The notes beneath the pieces are model-generated. The model was not told the DNA's origin. It was given only the letters and a program-made list of their open reading frames with translations, and did no database searches. Source: Paraglaciecola algarum (GTDB lineage: Bacteria > Pseudomonadota > Gammaproteobacteria > Enterobacterales > Alteromonadaceae). Taken from it: DNA of 64,000 bases. This document shows, one piece after another, positions 53,997-63,998 of this stretch; position 1 is the first letter of the stretch, and each line of letters starts with the position of its first letter. Made by a program: the position numbers and the translations under genes. The DNA lies in assembly GCF_021532655.1 (NCBI RefSeq), contig NZ_JAKGAS010000002.1, positions 124,001 to 188,000 of the forward strand, read 5' to 3'.

Positions 53997-54197
53997 ATGA
54001 GACGTTATGTTGAAGTAAATAGATTATATAAAGATGCTACTCACCGTAAAATTTCCGGCGTATGTAGTGGTTTAGCCAGACATTGGGATGTACCAAGATT
54101 AGTAGTGCGAATTGCCGCTGTTGTATGTTTGATCGCGCTACCTGTGGTAACTGCCGTGGCTTATGTCACCGCGACTCTGTTATTACCCAATAGATAA
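53997..54197 (+). CDS. pspC: PspC-domain protein (short)
   Basis: A 66-aa protein, about half the 119 aa of E. coli PspC. It holds the N-terminal PspC motif (LYKDATHRKISGVCSGLARHWDVP) and one membrane helix (about 40-62), but no C-terminal leucine-zipper part. The ATG at 53997 has AAGGAG seven bases upstream; a longer reading from 53970 is less likely. It lies in the psp operon without a PspB partner. Confidence 0.9.
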   Translation: MRRYVEVNRLYKDATHRKISGVCSGLARHWDVPRLVVRIAAVVCLIALPVVTAVAYVTATLLLPNR

Positions 54198-54245
54198 CTA
54201 TGATTCATTTATCGAACCAAAGGATCTGAAACAAAGGAAAAACTC

Positions 54246-54578
54246 ATGTTTAAGAATTTAATCTTGGCCATTTTGATAGCGATAGTACTGACTTCATGTT
54301 TTGGACACATAGCCACCCAATGGTTTGATTGGAGCATGTCTTTGGCTGATCAAGATATTGAGCCGCTAATTGCAATTTTGGCTGTAACAGGAGTAGTGGT
54401 TATGTTAGTTATTATTGGTTTTATTGTAGCCATTAGTATATTTGGTGCGGTACTTTTAGGTTTATTCGCTGCTGCCGTGGGATTGTTTATTGCAGGAATA
54501 AGTGTGTTCTGGCCTGCTATTTTATTTGCGTTAGTGGTTTATATGTTGGTTAAGGATAGAAAAGAGCCTGCTTATTAA
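54246..54578 (+). CDS. Membrane protein of the psp operon, unknown
   Basis: A 110-aa protein with three predicted helices (about 1-20, 44-68 and 70-102) and a short basic tail DRKEPAY. The first segment holds LTSC, lipobox-like, but this is more likely a helix than a processed signal. A good AAAGGA lies before the ATG and it follows pspC by 48 bp, so it probably belongs to the psp stress response. I see no match to PspD or PspG. Confidence 0.78.
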   Translation: MFKNLILAILIAIVLTSCFGHIATQWFDWSMSLADQDIEPLIAILAVTGVVVMLVIIGFIVAISIFGAVLLGLFAAAVGLFIAGISVFWPAILFALVVYMLVKDRKEPAY

Positions 54579-54685
54579 TATTGGTAATTAATTGACCAAT
54601 TAGCGCAATATAATAGAGTGTTCTAGTAGTAAGTTTTTGAAATTTGCTGAATAATCACCTAAAGAATTTTATTGATTGAGTGATT

Positions 54686-55135
54686 ATGTTCCGCATTGCA
54701 ATATTAGTGTTAAGTTTATGCTGTAGTCTTTTATACGCTTCTGTATCTCAAGCTGAGTTGTTAGTGACCCAAGCGACTGTAAGGTTATTGCCTCCTGGCG
54801 TGCCTAATACCTCGGCATATTTTACCATTGAAAATACATCACAGCAGGCTGTATATTTAACTGGCGCAGAAGCTAATTTTGTCGATAAAGCAGAGATACA
54901 TAATCACGTTCATGATAACGGAATGATGAAAATGCAACAACAAGCTGAGGTGAAAATCGAGGCGGGGAAAATTGTAAAATTTGCCCCGGGAGGATTGCAC
55001 CTAATGTTATTTGGATTAAAACAAACATTAAGCGAAAATCAGCTGCTAGAATTGTCTATACACACAAAAAGTGGACAGAAAATTAGTTTCCAAGCTCATG
55101 TAAAGCCACCTATGGCTCACAAACATCATCATTAA
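54686..55135 (+). CDS. Copper chaperone PCu(A)C
   Basis: A 149-aa exported protein with a signal peptide ending near SQA (about 25). The Cu(I) ligands follow the H-x(10)-M...H-x-M family pattern: HNHVHDNGMMKM and GGLHLMLFGL. A His-rich tail (KHHH) may bind extra metal. PCu(A)C delivers copper to the CuA site of cytochrome oxidase, often with Sco. The ATG at 54686 is chosen two codons after a GTG. It is followed 9 bp on by the DUF2333 gene. Confidence 0.88.
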   Translation: MFRIAILVLSLCCSLLYASVSQAELLVTQATVRLLPPGVPNTSAYFTIENTSQQAVYLTGAEANFVDKAEIHNHVHDNGMMKMQQQAEVKIEAGKIVKFAPGGLHLMLFGLKQTLSENQLLELSIHTKSGQKISFQAHVKPPMAHKHHH

Positions 55136-55144
55136 GAGATTAAA

Positions 55145-56137
55145 ATGAAACAGTATATTACGCCTAAATGGCTTATTGGTTACATTAGTATATTTATCGT
55201 ATTTTTGTGGATATTGTCGTTTATTTGGAGTTTTGAGCCAGATACCTTTGAACCTTTTGCTGTAGCGAATCAGCAGGCAACTCAAAATCAAGAGCAGGTT
55301 GTAGCCGGTTACACTATTACCACGAGTTTAATTACCGTAGCCGAAACCTTATTGAATAAGTCTGGGGGGTATTTGTCGAATGATGTTTTACCACCGAGTG
55401 TGATGATGGATAATATGCCAAGTTGGGAGTTTGGTGCATTAGAAATGACTCGGGACTTAGCCCTAGCTATGCGTAAAGACTTTAGTCGCTCACAAAGTCA
55501 ATCCTTAGAAAATCCATTTTTAACCAAAGCGCAACCTCAGTTTAATATCGATAGTTTAAGTTGGTTGTTACCTTCAGCAGAATCAAAATACCAAGAAGGC
55601 ATTGATAACCTGATTGCCTATAGAAGTAGTCTGTCTAATCCTAGTCAGCAACAGGGGCAATTTTATGCCCGGGCTGATAATTTACGAGATTGGTTAAAAC
55701 AAGTTGAAAAACGCATGGGGAGTTTATCTCAACGTTTAAGTACAAGTGTTGGCCAAGATCGTTTAGACACCAGTTTGGCTGGCGACGCCCAAGCCCATCA
55801 ATCAACACCTAGCGCCAAGGTATTAAGTGATAAAACTAGCTGGTGGAAATTAGACGACAACTTTTATGAAGCAAGAGGAGCAAGTTGGGCCTTATTGCAT
55901 TTCTTGAAAGGAGTGGAAGTTGATTTCTCCGACGTACTCGACAAGAAAAACGCTCAAGTTAGCCTACAACAAATTATACGTGAATTAGAAGCCACGCAGG
56001 AATCTTTGTGGAGCCCTATGGTCTTGAATGGCAGCGGCTTTGGTATGTTAGCTAATCACTCGTTAGTGATGGCAAACTATATTTCCCGTGCAAATGCTGC
56101 TCTAATCGAATTAAGTGAATTGTTAAATCAAGGATAA
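55145..56137 (+). CDS. DUF2333 family protein
   Basis: A 330-aa protein with one N-terminal membrane helix (about 10-30, WLIGYISIFIVFLWILSFIW) and a large periplasmic part with the DUF2333 pattern: GGYLSNDVLPPSVMMDNMPSWEFGAL and the C-terminal VDFSDVLDKKNAQ. The role is unknown. It lies between the copper chaperone and an outer-membrane barrel, in one run of closely spaced genes. Confidence 0.9.
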   Translation: MKQYITPKWLIGYISIFIVFLWILSFIWSFEPDTFEPFAVANQQATQNQEQVVAGYTITTSLITVAETLLNKSGGYLSNDVLPPSVMMDNMPSWEFGALEMTRDLALAMRKDFSRSQSQSLENPFLTKAQPQFNIDSLSWLLPSAESKYQEGIDNLIAYRSSLSNPSQQQGQFYARADNLRDWLKQVEKRMGSLSQRLSTSVGQDRLDTSLAGDAQAHQSTPSAKVLSDKTSWWKLDDNFYEARGASWALLHFLKGVEVDFSDVLDKKNAQVSLQQIIRELEATQESLWSPMVLNGSGFGMLANHSLVMANYISRANAALIELSELLNQG

Positions 56138-56140
56138 ACA

Positions 56141-56899
56141 ATGAAAAAAACAGCGATTACTTTAGGGATTATCACATTATGTGCCAGTTTCTCTAGCCAA
56201 GCAGATACCTTATTAGGTTTGTATGCCGGTGCACAAGGTTGGAATATGGAAGCTGATGGTGGTTTTTCAGAAGATGGCAATAACCAAACATTTGATTTTG
56301 ACCAAAAAGCTAAGTCGAATATCTATGCCGCCTTCGAACATCCTATTCCGCTTATTCCCAATCTTAAAGTGCAAAAAACAGATATGGATACCCAAGGTGA
56401 AACGACGTTAAATAGTAACTACACCTTTGGTGGCAAGTTGTTTACTGCAAATTCAGACGCTACAGCTGATGTCATGCTTAGTAGTACTGACATTATTTTA
56501 TATTATGAATTTTTTGATAATGACCTAATTAGTTTTGATTTTGGTATTAACGCCAAATACCTTGAAGGGGAGTTATTAGTCACGGACAAAGATGATCCTA
56601 GTTTAACTGGATTTGAAAAGTTTTCTGGTCCTGTACCTATGCTGTATTCAAAACTACAATTTGGCTTACCATTTACGGGTTTTGGTGTGTTTGCTGAAGG
56701 TAGTTTTTTGAGTATCGACGACCACTCATTAACAGATTATCAGGCTGCCATTACTTATAGTTTGATGGAAAATTTAGCTTTAGACGTGACATTTCAGTTG
56801 GGATATCGAGCCGTTAGCTTAGAGCTAGAAGATTTAGATAATATTTACTCCGATTTAGAATTTAAAGGAGCATTTGCTGGAATCGAAGTGCATTTTTAA
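56141..56899 (+). CDS. TIGR04219-type outer-membrane beta-barrel protein
   Basis: A 252-aa protein with a signal peptide ending SQA (about 21) and alternating strands ending in a terminal phenylalanine (VHF), the BAM recognition end. It starts DTLLGLYAGAQGWNMEADGGF, as in the TIGR04219 family. The substrate is unknown. It starts 3 bp after the DUF2333 gene, so they are probably co-transcribed. Confidence 0.88.
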   Translation: MKKTAITLGIITLCASFSSQADTLLGLYAGAQGWNMEADGGFSEDGNNQTFDFDQKAKSNIYAAFEHPIPLIPNLKVQKTDMDTQGETTLNSNYTFGGKLFTANSDATADVMLSSTDIILYYEFFDNDLISFDFGINAKYLEGELLVTDKDDPSLTGFEKFSGPVPMLYSKLQFGLPFTGFGVFAEGSFLSIDDHSLTDYQAAITYSLMENLALDVTFQLGYRAVSLELEDLDNIYSDLEFKGAFAGIEVHF

Positions 56900-56997
56900 T
56901 TTCATCTGATTTGGTTATAAAAAAGTATCTTTTATTCTTTCCGGTTATGGACATAGAACGTTAATCTATAGTGGTATTAATAACGGTTAGCAATTCT

Positions 56998-58818
56998 ATG
57001 TCTTCATCTACAAACCAAAACTTAGGGCTTACCGCTGGATTAAATGAATCTCAGTGGGCTCAAATAAATCAGGCTACTAGTGCCTTAAATTCACAACAAC
57101 TTACTTGGTTAAGTGGTTACTTAGCTGGATTGGCGCAGTCTGCACAAGGCAGTCAAGCTGGTCAAATTACAGCTACACCTCAAGCCACTGCTTCGGCAAG
57201 TCAGTCATTAACTATTTTGTACGGCTCACAAACCGGTAATGCAAAATCAGTAGCTGAAGAATATAAAGCCAAGTTAGACGGCTTAAATATTCCAGCCAAG
57301 TTAGTCAATATGGCTGATTATAAAGCTAAGCAGATTAAAGCTGAAAGTCACGTGGTAATAGTGGTCAGTACTCATGGTGAAGGCGAAGCGCCAGACGATG
57401 CGGCTGAATTCCATAGTTTCTTAGGTGGTAAAAAAGCGCCTAAACTAGCTGACTTAAAGTTTTCAGTATTAGGTTTAGGTGACAGTAGTTATGAATTTTT
57501 CTGTCAAACAGCTAAAGATTTTGACGAGCGTTTAGAAAAGTTAGGTGCTACTCGAATTTTAGATCGTGTTGATTGCGATGTGGATTATGACTCTGATGCC
57601 TCTGCCTGGGCCGATAATGTTACCGCAAAAGTAGTAGAAACCTTGAGTACAGGTGTTGGTCAAGCTACTCCTGTTGCTGCGGCGGGTACTACTACAGGTA
57701 GCACTCACTATACTAAAAAAGCGCCTTTTACGGCATCATTAATTGAAAGCCAAAAAATTACTGGTCGTGATTCAGTTAAAGATATTCGCCATATTGAAAT
57801 CTCGCTGGAAGATTCTGGTATCCAATATCGCCCTGGTGATGCATTAGGTGTGTGGTTTAAAAATGATGTGCAATTAGTTGATGAATTATTGGCTTCTTTG
57901 AAAATTTCCGCAGATACAACTGTTGAACTATCTGGCAAAAGTTACACTATTAAAGATGCACTAATTGAAAAGTTAGAATTAACCCAAAGTTACCCTACTT
58001 TTGCCAAAGCCTATGCTGAATTTGCCAAAAACGCTGAATTAACGGCTTTATTAGAAGATAAAGCAGCATTAAGAGAGTTTTTAGCGGTACGTCAAATTAT
58101 TGATATTGTGCGCCAATATCCAGCCGAAATAACTGCTCAGCAATTTGTTGATGCTCTAAGAGGTTTAACACCTAGATTATATTCTATCGCTTCGAGTCAA
58201 GATGAAGTGGAAGACGAAGTGCACCTTACTGTTGCTTTGGTTGAATTTGAGGCCCATGGTGAATCTCACCAAGGTGGTGCGTCAAGCTTCTTATCCACTC
58301 GTTTGAATGAAGGCGGTGAAGTCAAAGTGTTCGTCGAACATAATGATAACTTCCGTTTACCGGAAGATGGTAACACTCCAGTAATTATGATTGGTCCGGG
58401 CACAGGTATTGCCCCTTTCCGTGCTTTTATGCAACAAAGAGAAGCTGACGAGTCAGAAGGTAAAAACTGGCTGTTTTTTGGTAATCCTAATTACACTCAA
58501 GATTTCTTATATCAAACAGAATGGCAACGTTTTGTTAAAGAAGGTGTCGTTGATAAAGTTACCTTAGCTTTCTCTCGTGACCAAGAGCAAAAAATCTATG
58601 TTCAACATCGTATGCTTGAACAAGGTGCTGAATTATATAAATGGCTAGAAGACGGTGCTCACCTTTATGTATGTGGCGATGCAAATCATATGGCAAAAGA
58701 CGTACAAGATGCATTAGTTCAAATTGCTATTGAACATGGTGGCAAAACTGCAGAACAAGCCGAGCAATATATTAATGACTTGCGCCGGGCAAAACGTTAT
58801 CAGAAGGATGTGTACTAA
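56998..58818 (+). CDS. cysJ: Sulfite reductase flavoprotein alpha subunit
   Basis: About 606 aa. CysJ moves electrons from NADPH through FAD and FMN to CysI. The flavodoxin domain has [14 protein letters not shown] (about 69-82) and [15 protein letters not shown]. The FAD/NADPH reductase half has [15 protein letters not shown] and [16 protein letters not shown]. The ATG at 56998 gives [10 protein letters not shown]. The stop overlaps the cysI ATG (TAATG). The 3-gene unit cysJIH is the usual order. Confidence 0.97.
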   Translation: MSSSTNQNLGLTAGLNESQWAQINQATSALNSQQLTWLSGYLAGLAQSAQGSQAGQITATPQATASASQSLTILYGSQTGNAKSVAEEYKAKLDGLNIPAKLVNMADYKAKQIKAESHVVIVVSTHGEGEAPDDAAEFHSFLGGKKAPKLADLKFSVLGLGDSSYEFFCQTAKDFDERLEKLGATRILDRVDCDVDYDSDASAWADNVTAKVVETLSTGVGQATPVAAAGTTTGSTHYTKKAPFTASLIESQKITGRDSVKDIRHIEISLEDSGIQYRPGDALGVWFKNDVQLVDELLASLKISADTTVELSGKSYTIKDALIEKLELTQSYPTFAKAYAEFAKNAELTALLEDKAALREFLAVRQIIDIVRQYPAEITAQQFVDALRGLTPRLYSIASSQDEVEDEVHLTVALVEFEAHGESHQGGASSFLSTRLNEGGEVKVFVEHNDNFRLPEDGNTPVIMIGPGTGIAPFRAFMQQREADESEGKNWLFFGNPNYTQDFLYQTEWQRFVKEGVVDKVTLAFSRDQEQKIYVQHRMLEQGAELYKWLEDGAHLYVCGDANHMAKDVQDALVQIAIEHGGKTAEQAEQYINDLRRAKRYQKDVY

Positions 58819-60545
58819 TGAGCACTGACAACAAAAATTTTATCGTAGAAGGCAAATTAGCTGACAACGAACGTTTAAAAACCGAAAGTAATTTTTTACG
58901 TGGCACCATAGCTGAAGATTTAAAAGATGATTTAACCGGTGCATTTGTTGGTGATAATTTCCAACTAATCCGCTTTCACGGTATGTATCAACAAGATGAT
59001 CGTGATATTCGTGCTGAGCGAGCTAAACAAAAGCTTGAGCCATTACAAAATGTAATGTTACGAGCTCGTTTACCAGGCGGAATTATTACTACCGACCAAT
59101 GGTTAGCGATTGATAAGTTTGCTGAAGAAAAGTCTATTTATGGCAGTATTCGTTTAACTACCCGTCAAACTTTTCAGTTTCATGGTGTATTAAAACCTAA
59201 CGTTAAGCCTATGCACCAAATGCTGAATTCGGTAGGCATGGACTCAATTGCCACAGCTGGTGACGTAAATAGAAACGTTTTGTGTACTTCGAACCCAGTT
59301 GAGTCAGAAGTGCATCAAGAAGCTTATGAGTGGGCGAAAAAGATCAGTGAACATTTACTGCCTAAAACTCGTGCCTATGCCGAAATCTGGTTAGATGAAA
59401 AGAAAGCAGAAAGTACTGAAGAGCCAATATTAGGTAGTACTTACTTACCCCGTAAGTTCAAAACTACCGTGGTTATTCCTCCACATAACGACATTGACGT
59501 GCATGCTAACGACTTAAACTTTGTGGCTATTGCGGAAAATGGCAAGTTAATTGGATTTAATGTTCTAGTGGGTGGTGGCTTGGCCATGACTCATGGTGAT
59601 ACAGCTACTTTCCCACGTAAAGCCGATGACTTTGGTTTTATTAGTTTAGAACATACCCTAGCTGTGGCAGCTGCGGTTGTGAGCACTCAACGTGACTGGG
59701 GTAATCGAGTTAACCGTAAGAATGCTAAAACTAAATATACCCTTGAACGAGTTGGTGTTGAAAACTTTAAAGCTGAAGTAGAAAAACGTTCTGGCGCTGT
59801 ATTTGCTGACAGTAAACCTTATGAATTTACTAGCCGTGGTGACCGAATTGGATGGGTTGAAGGGATCGATGGTAAACATCACCTTACTTTGTTCATCGAA
59901 AACGGCCGAATTTTAGATTTTCCAGGTAAAACGCTTAAAACAGGTTGTGCTGAAATTGCAAGAATTCACCCCGGTGATATGCGTATGACGGCTAATCAGA
60001 ATTTGATCATTGCTGGTGTACCTACAGAGCTTAAAGATAAAATTGAATCAATTGCTCGTGAACATGGTTTGATTGCCGATGACGTGAGCCCACAACGCAT
60101 GGACTCTATGGCTTGTGTAGCCTTGCCTACTTGCCCATTAGCTATGGCTGAAGCAGAACGTTATTTGCCAAACGCAGTAACTGAGATAGAAGGTTTGTTG
60201 GCTAAACATAACTTGGCGAATGAAAGTATTATCTACCGTGTTACTGGTTGTCCAAATGGTTGTGGCCGTGCAATGTTGGCTGAAGTTGGATTGGTTGGTA
60301 AAGGACCTGGAAAGTACAATTTCCACTTAGGTGGTGATCGTCAAGGTCTGCGAATTCCTCGGATGTACAAAGAAAACATCAGTGAGCAGCAGATCATGCA
60401 AGAGTTAGATGTGTTAATTGGGCGTTGGGCTAAAGAGCGCAATACAGATGAAGCATTTGGCGACTTCTTGATCAGAGCTGAAGTGGTAAAACCGGTTGTT
60501 GATTCAGCCAAGGATTTTCACGATGAATCACAAGTTCCAGCTTAA
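58818..60545 (+). CDS. cysI: Sulfite reductase hemoprotein beta subunit
   Basis: A 575-aa enzyme that reduces sulfite to sulfide with a siroheme-[4Fe-4S] pair. [15 protein letters not shown] and GDVNRNV lie in the sulfite-binding half; the cluster cysteines lie in [10 protein letters not shown] and [16 protein letters not shown]. CysI length is normal. It overlaps cysJ by 1 bp and cysH by 23 bp, consistent with tight co-translation. Confidence 0.97.
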   Translation: MSTDNKNFIVEGKLADNERLKTESNFLRGTIAEDLKDDLTGAFVGDNFQLIRFHGMYQQDDRDIRAERAKQKLEPLQNVMLRARLPGGIITTDQWLAIDKFAEEKSIYGSIRLTTRQTFQFHGVLKPNVKPMHQMLNSVGMDSIATAGDVNRNVLCTSNPVESEVHQEAYEWAKKISEHLLPKTRAYAEIWLDEKKAESTEEPILGSTYLPRKFKTTVVIPPHNDIDVHANDLNFVAIAENGKLIGFNVLVGGGLAMTHGDTATFPRKADDFGFISLEHTLAVAAAVVSTQRDWGNRVNRKNAKTKYTLERVGVENFKAEVEKRSGAVFADSKPYEFTSRGDRIGWVEGIDGKHHLTLFIENGRILDFPGKTLKTGCAEIARIHPGDMRMTANQNLIIAGVPTELKDKIESIAREHGLIADDVSPQRMDSMACVALPTCPLAMAEAERYLPNAVTEIEGLLAKHNLANESIIYRVTGCPNGCGRAMLAEVGLVGKGPGKYNFHLGGDRQGLRIPRMYKENISEQQIMQELDVLIGRWAKERNTDEAFGDFLIRAEVVKPVVDSAKDFHDESQVPA

Positions 60546-61269
60546 TCAAGCGCTAGGTCGAGAGTTTCCCTCGACCGCAGCGTTAAATGAGCTGAATCAA
60601 AATTTAGAGTCTCAAACTCCTGAGCAAAGAGTTGAGTGGGCATTACAAAACTTGCCAGCTAACTTTATGTTGTCGTCGAGTTTTGGCGCTCAAGCTGCGG
60701 TTATGCTGCATCTAGTGACTCAACAATATCCTGATATTCCAGTGGTATTGACTGATACAGGCTATTTGTTTGATGAAACTTATCAATTTATTGATGAATT
60801 AACTGATCGCCTAAAGCTTAATTTACAGGTTTATCGTTCTACCATTTCTCCTGCTTGGCAAGAAGCCAAAATGGGTAAAATGTGGGAACAAGGACTTGAA
60901 GGCATTGAAAAATATAATACTTTAAACAAAGTTGAACCAATGCAAGCTGCGCTTAAAGATTTAGACGTCAAAACTTGGTTTGCTGGTTTACGCCGCAGTC
61001 AATCAGATATGCGTGAAAATTTGCCTGTAGTGCAGCAGCTTAAAAATCAAATTAAGGTTTATCCAATCATTAATTGGTCCAATAGAGATGTGCATATGTA
61101 TCTCAAAAAACACAATTTACCTTATCATCCTTTATGGGAGAAAGGTTATGTGTCTATTGGTGATTGGCATAGTACCCGATCATTAGAAGAAGGTATGAAT
61201 GAACAAGACACGCGCTTTTCTGGCTTAAAAAGAGAGTGTGGCTTACACGAATTTGGAGACGGAATTTAA
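60523..61269 (+). CDS. cysH: Phosphoadenosine phosphosulfate reductase
   Basis: About 248 aa. CysH reduces PAPS to sulfite with thioredoxin. Key features are [25 protein letters not shown], the ARR-like LRRSQS segment and the C-terminal KRECGLHE with the catalytic Cys239. There are no CysCC pairs, so it is the PAPS rather than APS type. The ATG at 60523, inside cysI, has AAGGA eight bases upstream. A hairpin follows. Confidence 0.97.
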   Translation: MNHKFQLNQALGREFPSTAALNELNQNLESQTPEQRVEWALQNLPANFMLSSSFGAQAAVMLHLVTQQYPDIPVVLTDTGYLFDETYQFIDELTDRLKLNLQVYRSTISPAWQEAKMGKMWEQGLEGIEKYNTLNKVEPMQAALKDLDVKTWFAGLRRSQSDMRENLPVVQQLKNQIKVYPIINWSNRDVHMYLKKHNLPYHPLWEKGYVSIGDWHSTRSLEEGMNEQDTRFSGLKRECGLHEFGDGI

Positions 61270-61278
61270 CTTCTTATT

Positions 61279-61305
61279 CTGAGCGTATATCCAGTATACG
61301 CTCAG
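61279..61305 (+). terminator. Hairpin after cysH, probable terminator
   Basis: CTGAGCGTATA and TATACGCTCAG form a perfect 11-bp stem with a TCCAG loop, 9 bp after the cysH stop. Only three T follow, so it may act through Rho or as an mRNA 3' stabiliser. Confidence 0.6.
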
Positions 61306-61567
61306 TTTACGTGTTGTTGTGGCAAGCTACCTTTTGAATTCACTCCCCAATTCTCCGGTTTTTATTACAAATGTTATTAAGTTTTGTGAGCTATCATTTA
61401 CTCTAAATACCTTTAGTTAAATAATCGTGTGTTAAGCTCATTATTAGGTGTGACGCAGGTAATTAAACATGGTAATTTTAATTGACTTTACTGTTATTTA
61501 AAGTCACCTTTTTAAATTGCTAATATTAGGTTAAAGTAAACTTGTTACTGATGTTCATGGAAGCTAA

Positions 61568-63805
61568 ATGAGTTCAAATAATTACGACAACGATGAGCTA
61601 ATTTTCCTACCCGAGGAAAGTCAATCGGAAACCGAGACTGCCTGCTCGCAAGGAGTGTGGAATGTCTTGGTTGTTGATGATGATGAAGAAATCCATTCTG
61701 TAACAAGGCTCGCTCTTTCTGACTTAATTGTTGCAGACAAAAGATTGCACTTTATCCATGTGCATTCTGGCGCGGAAGCATTAAACGTTATTGAAAAAAT
61801 GAACTCATCTATTGCCATTATCTTACTCGATGTGGTGATGGAAACTGATGATGCAGGTTTAATGGTTGCTCGCACCATGCGCGAAGAGTTAAACATTCTT
61901 GAGCCTAGAATAATATTACGTACTGGCCAACCAGGTTATGCTCCAGAAGAGCAAGTCATTAAAGATTACGACATCAATGACTACAAAACTAAAACCGAAC
62001 TTACCAGAGGTAAACTGGTTACTACAATCATCGCTTCCATTCGTTCATACCAACAAATATTGTCTATCAATCAAAGCCGTATAGGTTTACAAAAAATTAT
62101 TGCTTCGGCGGCTAATTTGATGGAAGAACATTCAGTTAAAAACTTTTGTGAAGGCGTCGTCACCCAAATAAGCTCGCTAATCGGTTTAGAGGCCGGTGGT
62201 GTGGTATGCGCCAAAGCGGGTTCAGTATTGGATATTGATGATGATGAAGTTTACGTTTTAGGGGCGGCTGGTGAGTTTGCAGTTTATATCAATAAGAAGC
62301 TAGAAAATTTACACAACGTGAAGATCGTTAAGTTTGTAAATAGTTGTCTTAAACTTAAACAGCACATTTTTGAAAGTGAATTTACCGTACTTTATTTAAA
62401 AAGTTCAGATTATGAAGCTGCTGTATATTTGCAAATTGGCAATAAGATTAGTGAAATTGATAAGCAACTATTAGAAGTGTTTTTATCAAGTGTATCTGTG
62501 GGATATGAAAACGTTAATTTGTTCCATCAATTACGTACTGCAGCCTTTAGAGATTGGTTAACTAAACTGCCAAACCGTAGTGAATTCATCAATATGCTAG
62601 ATGAAACTAGTAAGGTCAATTTACAAAACAAAGATCTAGTTGTGGCGCTGGTTGATATTAATCATTTCGCTGATATCAATGATGGCTTAGGACAAGATGC
62701 GGGTAATAGTACCTTATTAGCGGTAACTAAACGTTTAGAAAATACCTTCGAAGATAAGATCAGCATGGCTAGGATCGGCGCAGACATCTTCGGTTTAATT
62801 GGCTCTGAAACCTATATTAACCCTGAAACTATTAATCAGTTATTTGTCATGCCATTCAAGGCTGGTGAACATACCTTGCCTTTAACTGCTTCATTTGGTT
62901 TCTCTCGATTGAACAGCAAAAACCAATCTGGAATTGAAATCTTAAAGCAGAGTAATATTGCTTTAAATCGAGCTAAAAAGAATCTTAAAACTAACTTCGA
63001 ATACTATGAACCCGAGATGGAGCAAGAAACCACTTGGCGTCTTGAGATGATTCGAAAGTTAGCGATTGATTTTGAGAGCAGAAAACTTCAGTTATGGTAT
63101 CAGCCTCAAGTTGATTTAGTCACTGAGCAAATTGTGGGCATGGAGGCTTTATTACGCTGGCCCACTGAAGATGGTGGATTCGTATCCCCAGCTGTATTTG
63201 TGCCATTAGCTGAGTATTCAGGTCTAATTATTGATATTGGCGCTTGGGTTATCGAAGAATCTTGTAAAAAGCTCGCAGAGCTTAATCAGCAAGGTTTTTC
63301 AGGCCTACGGATGGCAATTAACATTTCTATGCCGCAATTTAGGGATCCTAATTTTATCGAGTCGGTAAAAAATATTATTACTGACAATGGGATTGAACCG
63401 GATCGTATTGAGTTAGAAATAACCGAAAGTGTAGTGATGGACGAACCACAAATAGTAGTAGAAGCTCTACAAGAATTAAAATCATTTGGTGTTAAAGTGG
63501 CTATAGATGATTTTGGAACTGGATTTTCGTCAATGAGCTATTTACAAAAATTACCATTAGATAGACTCAAAGTAGATCGTAGTTTTGTGAATGAAATTAC
63601 CCCAGGAAAATCAGCTTTTATAGTGGAAACGATAGTGACTTTGGGCAATAAACTAGGTCTTTCTACTATCGCAGAAGGTGTTGAAAAGCGCGAGCAAGCT
63701 AGTTATATGCTCAAGCTTGGTTGTGATGAAGCTCAAGGTTACCTATTTGCTAAGCCCATGCCGTTCGAGCAATTATTAGAGTTTTTAAGCGAACAAACTA
63801 ATTAA
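61568..63805 (+). CDS. REC-DUF3369-GGDEF-EAL c-di-GMP phosphodiesterase
   Basis: A 745-aa response regulator. The receiver (about 30-165) has VVDDDEE and the acceptor Asp in ILLDVVMETDDAG, with a Lys near DYKTKTEL. DUF3369 follows (about 170-320), then a GGDEF domain whose signature reads IGADIFGLI, so cyclase activity is lost. The EAL domain (about 480-745) is complete: MEALLRW, ELEITESV, IDDFGTGFSS, DRLKVDRSFV and EGVEK. The net activity is probably c-di-GMP hydrolysis, with the GGDEF part regulatory. Confidence 0.93.
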   Translation: MSSNNYDNDELIFLPEESQSETETACSQGVWNVLVVDDDEEIHSVTRLALSDLIVADKRLHFIHVHSGAEALNVIEKMNSSIAIILLDVVMETDDAGLMVARTMREELNILEPRIILRTGQPGYAPEEQVIKDYDINDYKTKTELTRGKLVTTIIASIRSYQQILSINQSRIGLQKIIASAANLMEEHSVKNFCEGVVTQISSLIGLEAGGVVCAKAGSVLDIDDDEVYVLGAAGEFAVYINKKLENLHNVKIVKFVNSCLKLKQHIFESEFTVLYLKSSDYEAAVYLQIGNKISEIDKQLLEVFLSSVSVGYENVNLFHQLRTAAFRDWLTKLPNRSEFINMLDETSKVNLQNKDLVVALVDINHFADINDGLGQDAGNSTLLAVTKRLENTFEDKISMARIGADIFGLIGSETYINPETINQLFVMPFKAGEHTLPLTASFGFSRLNSKNQSGIEILKQSNIALNRAKKNLKTNFEYYEPEMEQETTWRLEMIRKLAIDFESRKLQLWYQPQVDLVTEQIVGMEALLRWPTEDGGFVSPAVFVPLAEYSGLIIDIGAWVIEESCKKLAELNQQGFSGLRMAINISMPQFRDPNFIESVKNIITDNGIEPDRIELEITESVVMDEPQIVVEALQELKSFGVKVAIDDFGTGFSSMSYLQKLPLDRLKVDRSFVNEITPGKSAFIVETIVTLGNKLGLSTIAEGVEKREQASYMLKLGCDEAQGYLFAKPMPFEQLLEFLSEQTN

Positions 63806-63820
63806 CTTGTTGGTAAACTC

Positions 63821-63858
63821 ACTCAAGTGGTAAAGCTTAATAGGTTAACCACTTGAGT
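63821..63858. terminator. Long-stem hairpin between convergent genes
   Basis: ACTCAAGTGGT and ACCACTTGAGT form a perfect 11-bp stem with a 16-nt loop between the EAL-protein stop and the last gene's stop. No T-run is present on either strand, so it is a possible shared Rho-type or mRNA-end structure. Confidence 0.45.
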
Positions 63859-63863
63859 TATAC

Positions 63864-63998
63864 TTATCTAATCTTCAATTCATTGGTTGAAGAGTCCACG
63901 TGTTTGTATATGTTGGCTAGCTCCTTGGAGGCTGCTTCCATTACCTTAGCTTCTAACTGTGACTGCTCACTTTGTTGGTCAATACTAGCTAAGGACTG
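63864..63998 (-). CDS. C-terminal fragment of an unidentified protein
   Basis: The last 44 codons of a minus-strand gene that runs off the right edge. The product is helical and polar: QSLASIDQQSEQSQLEA at the left and ELANIYKHVDSSTNELKIR at the right, with heptad-like spacing. It could be the end of a coiled-coil or chemoreceptor-type protein, but this is a guess. It converges on the EAL gene. Confidence 0.5.
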   Translation of the reverse strand, partial: QSLASIDQQSEQSQLEAKVMEAASKELANIYKHVDSSTNELKIR

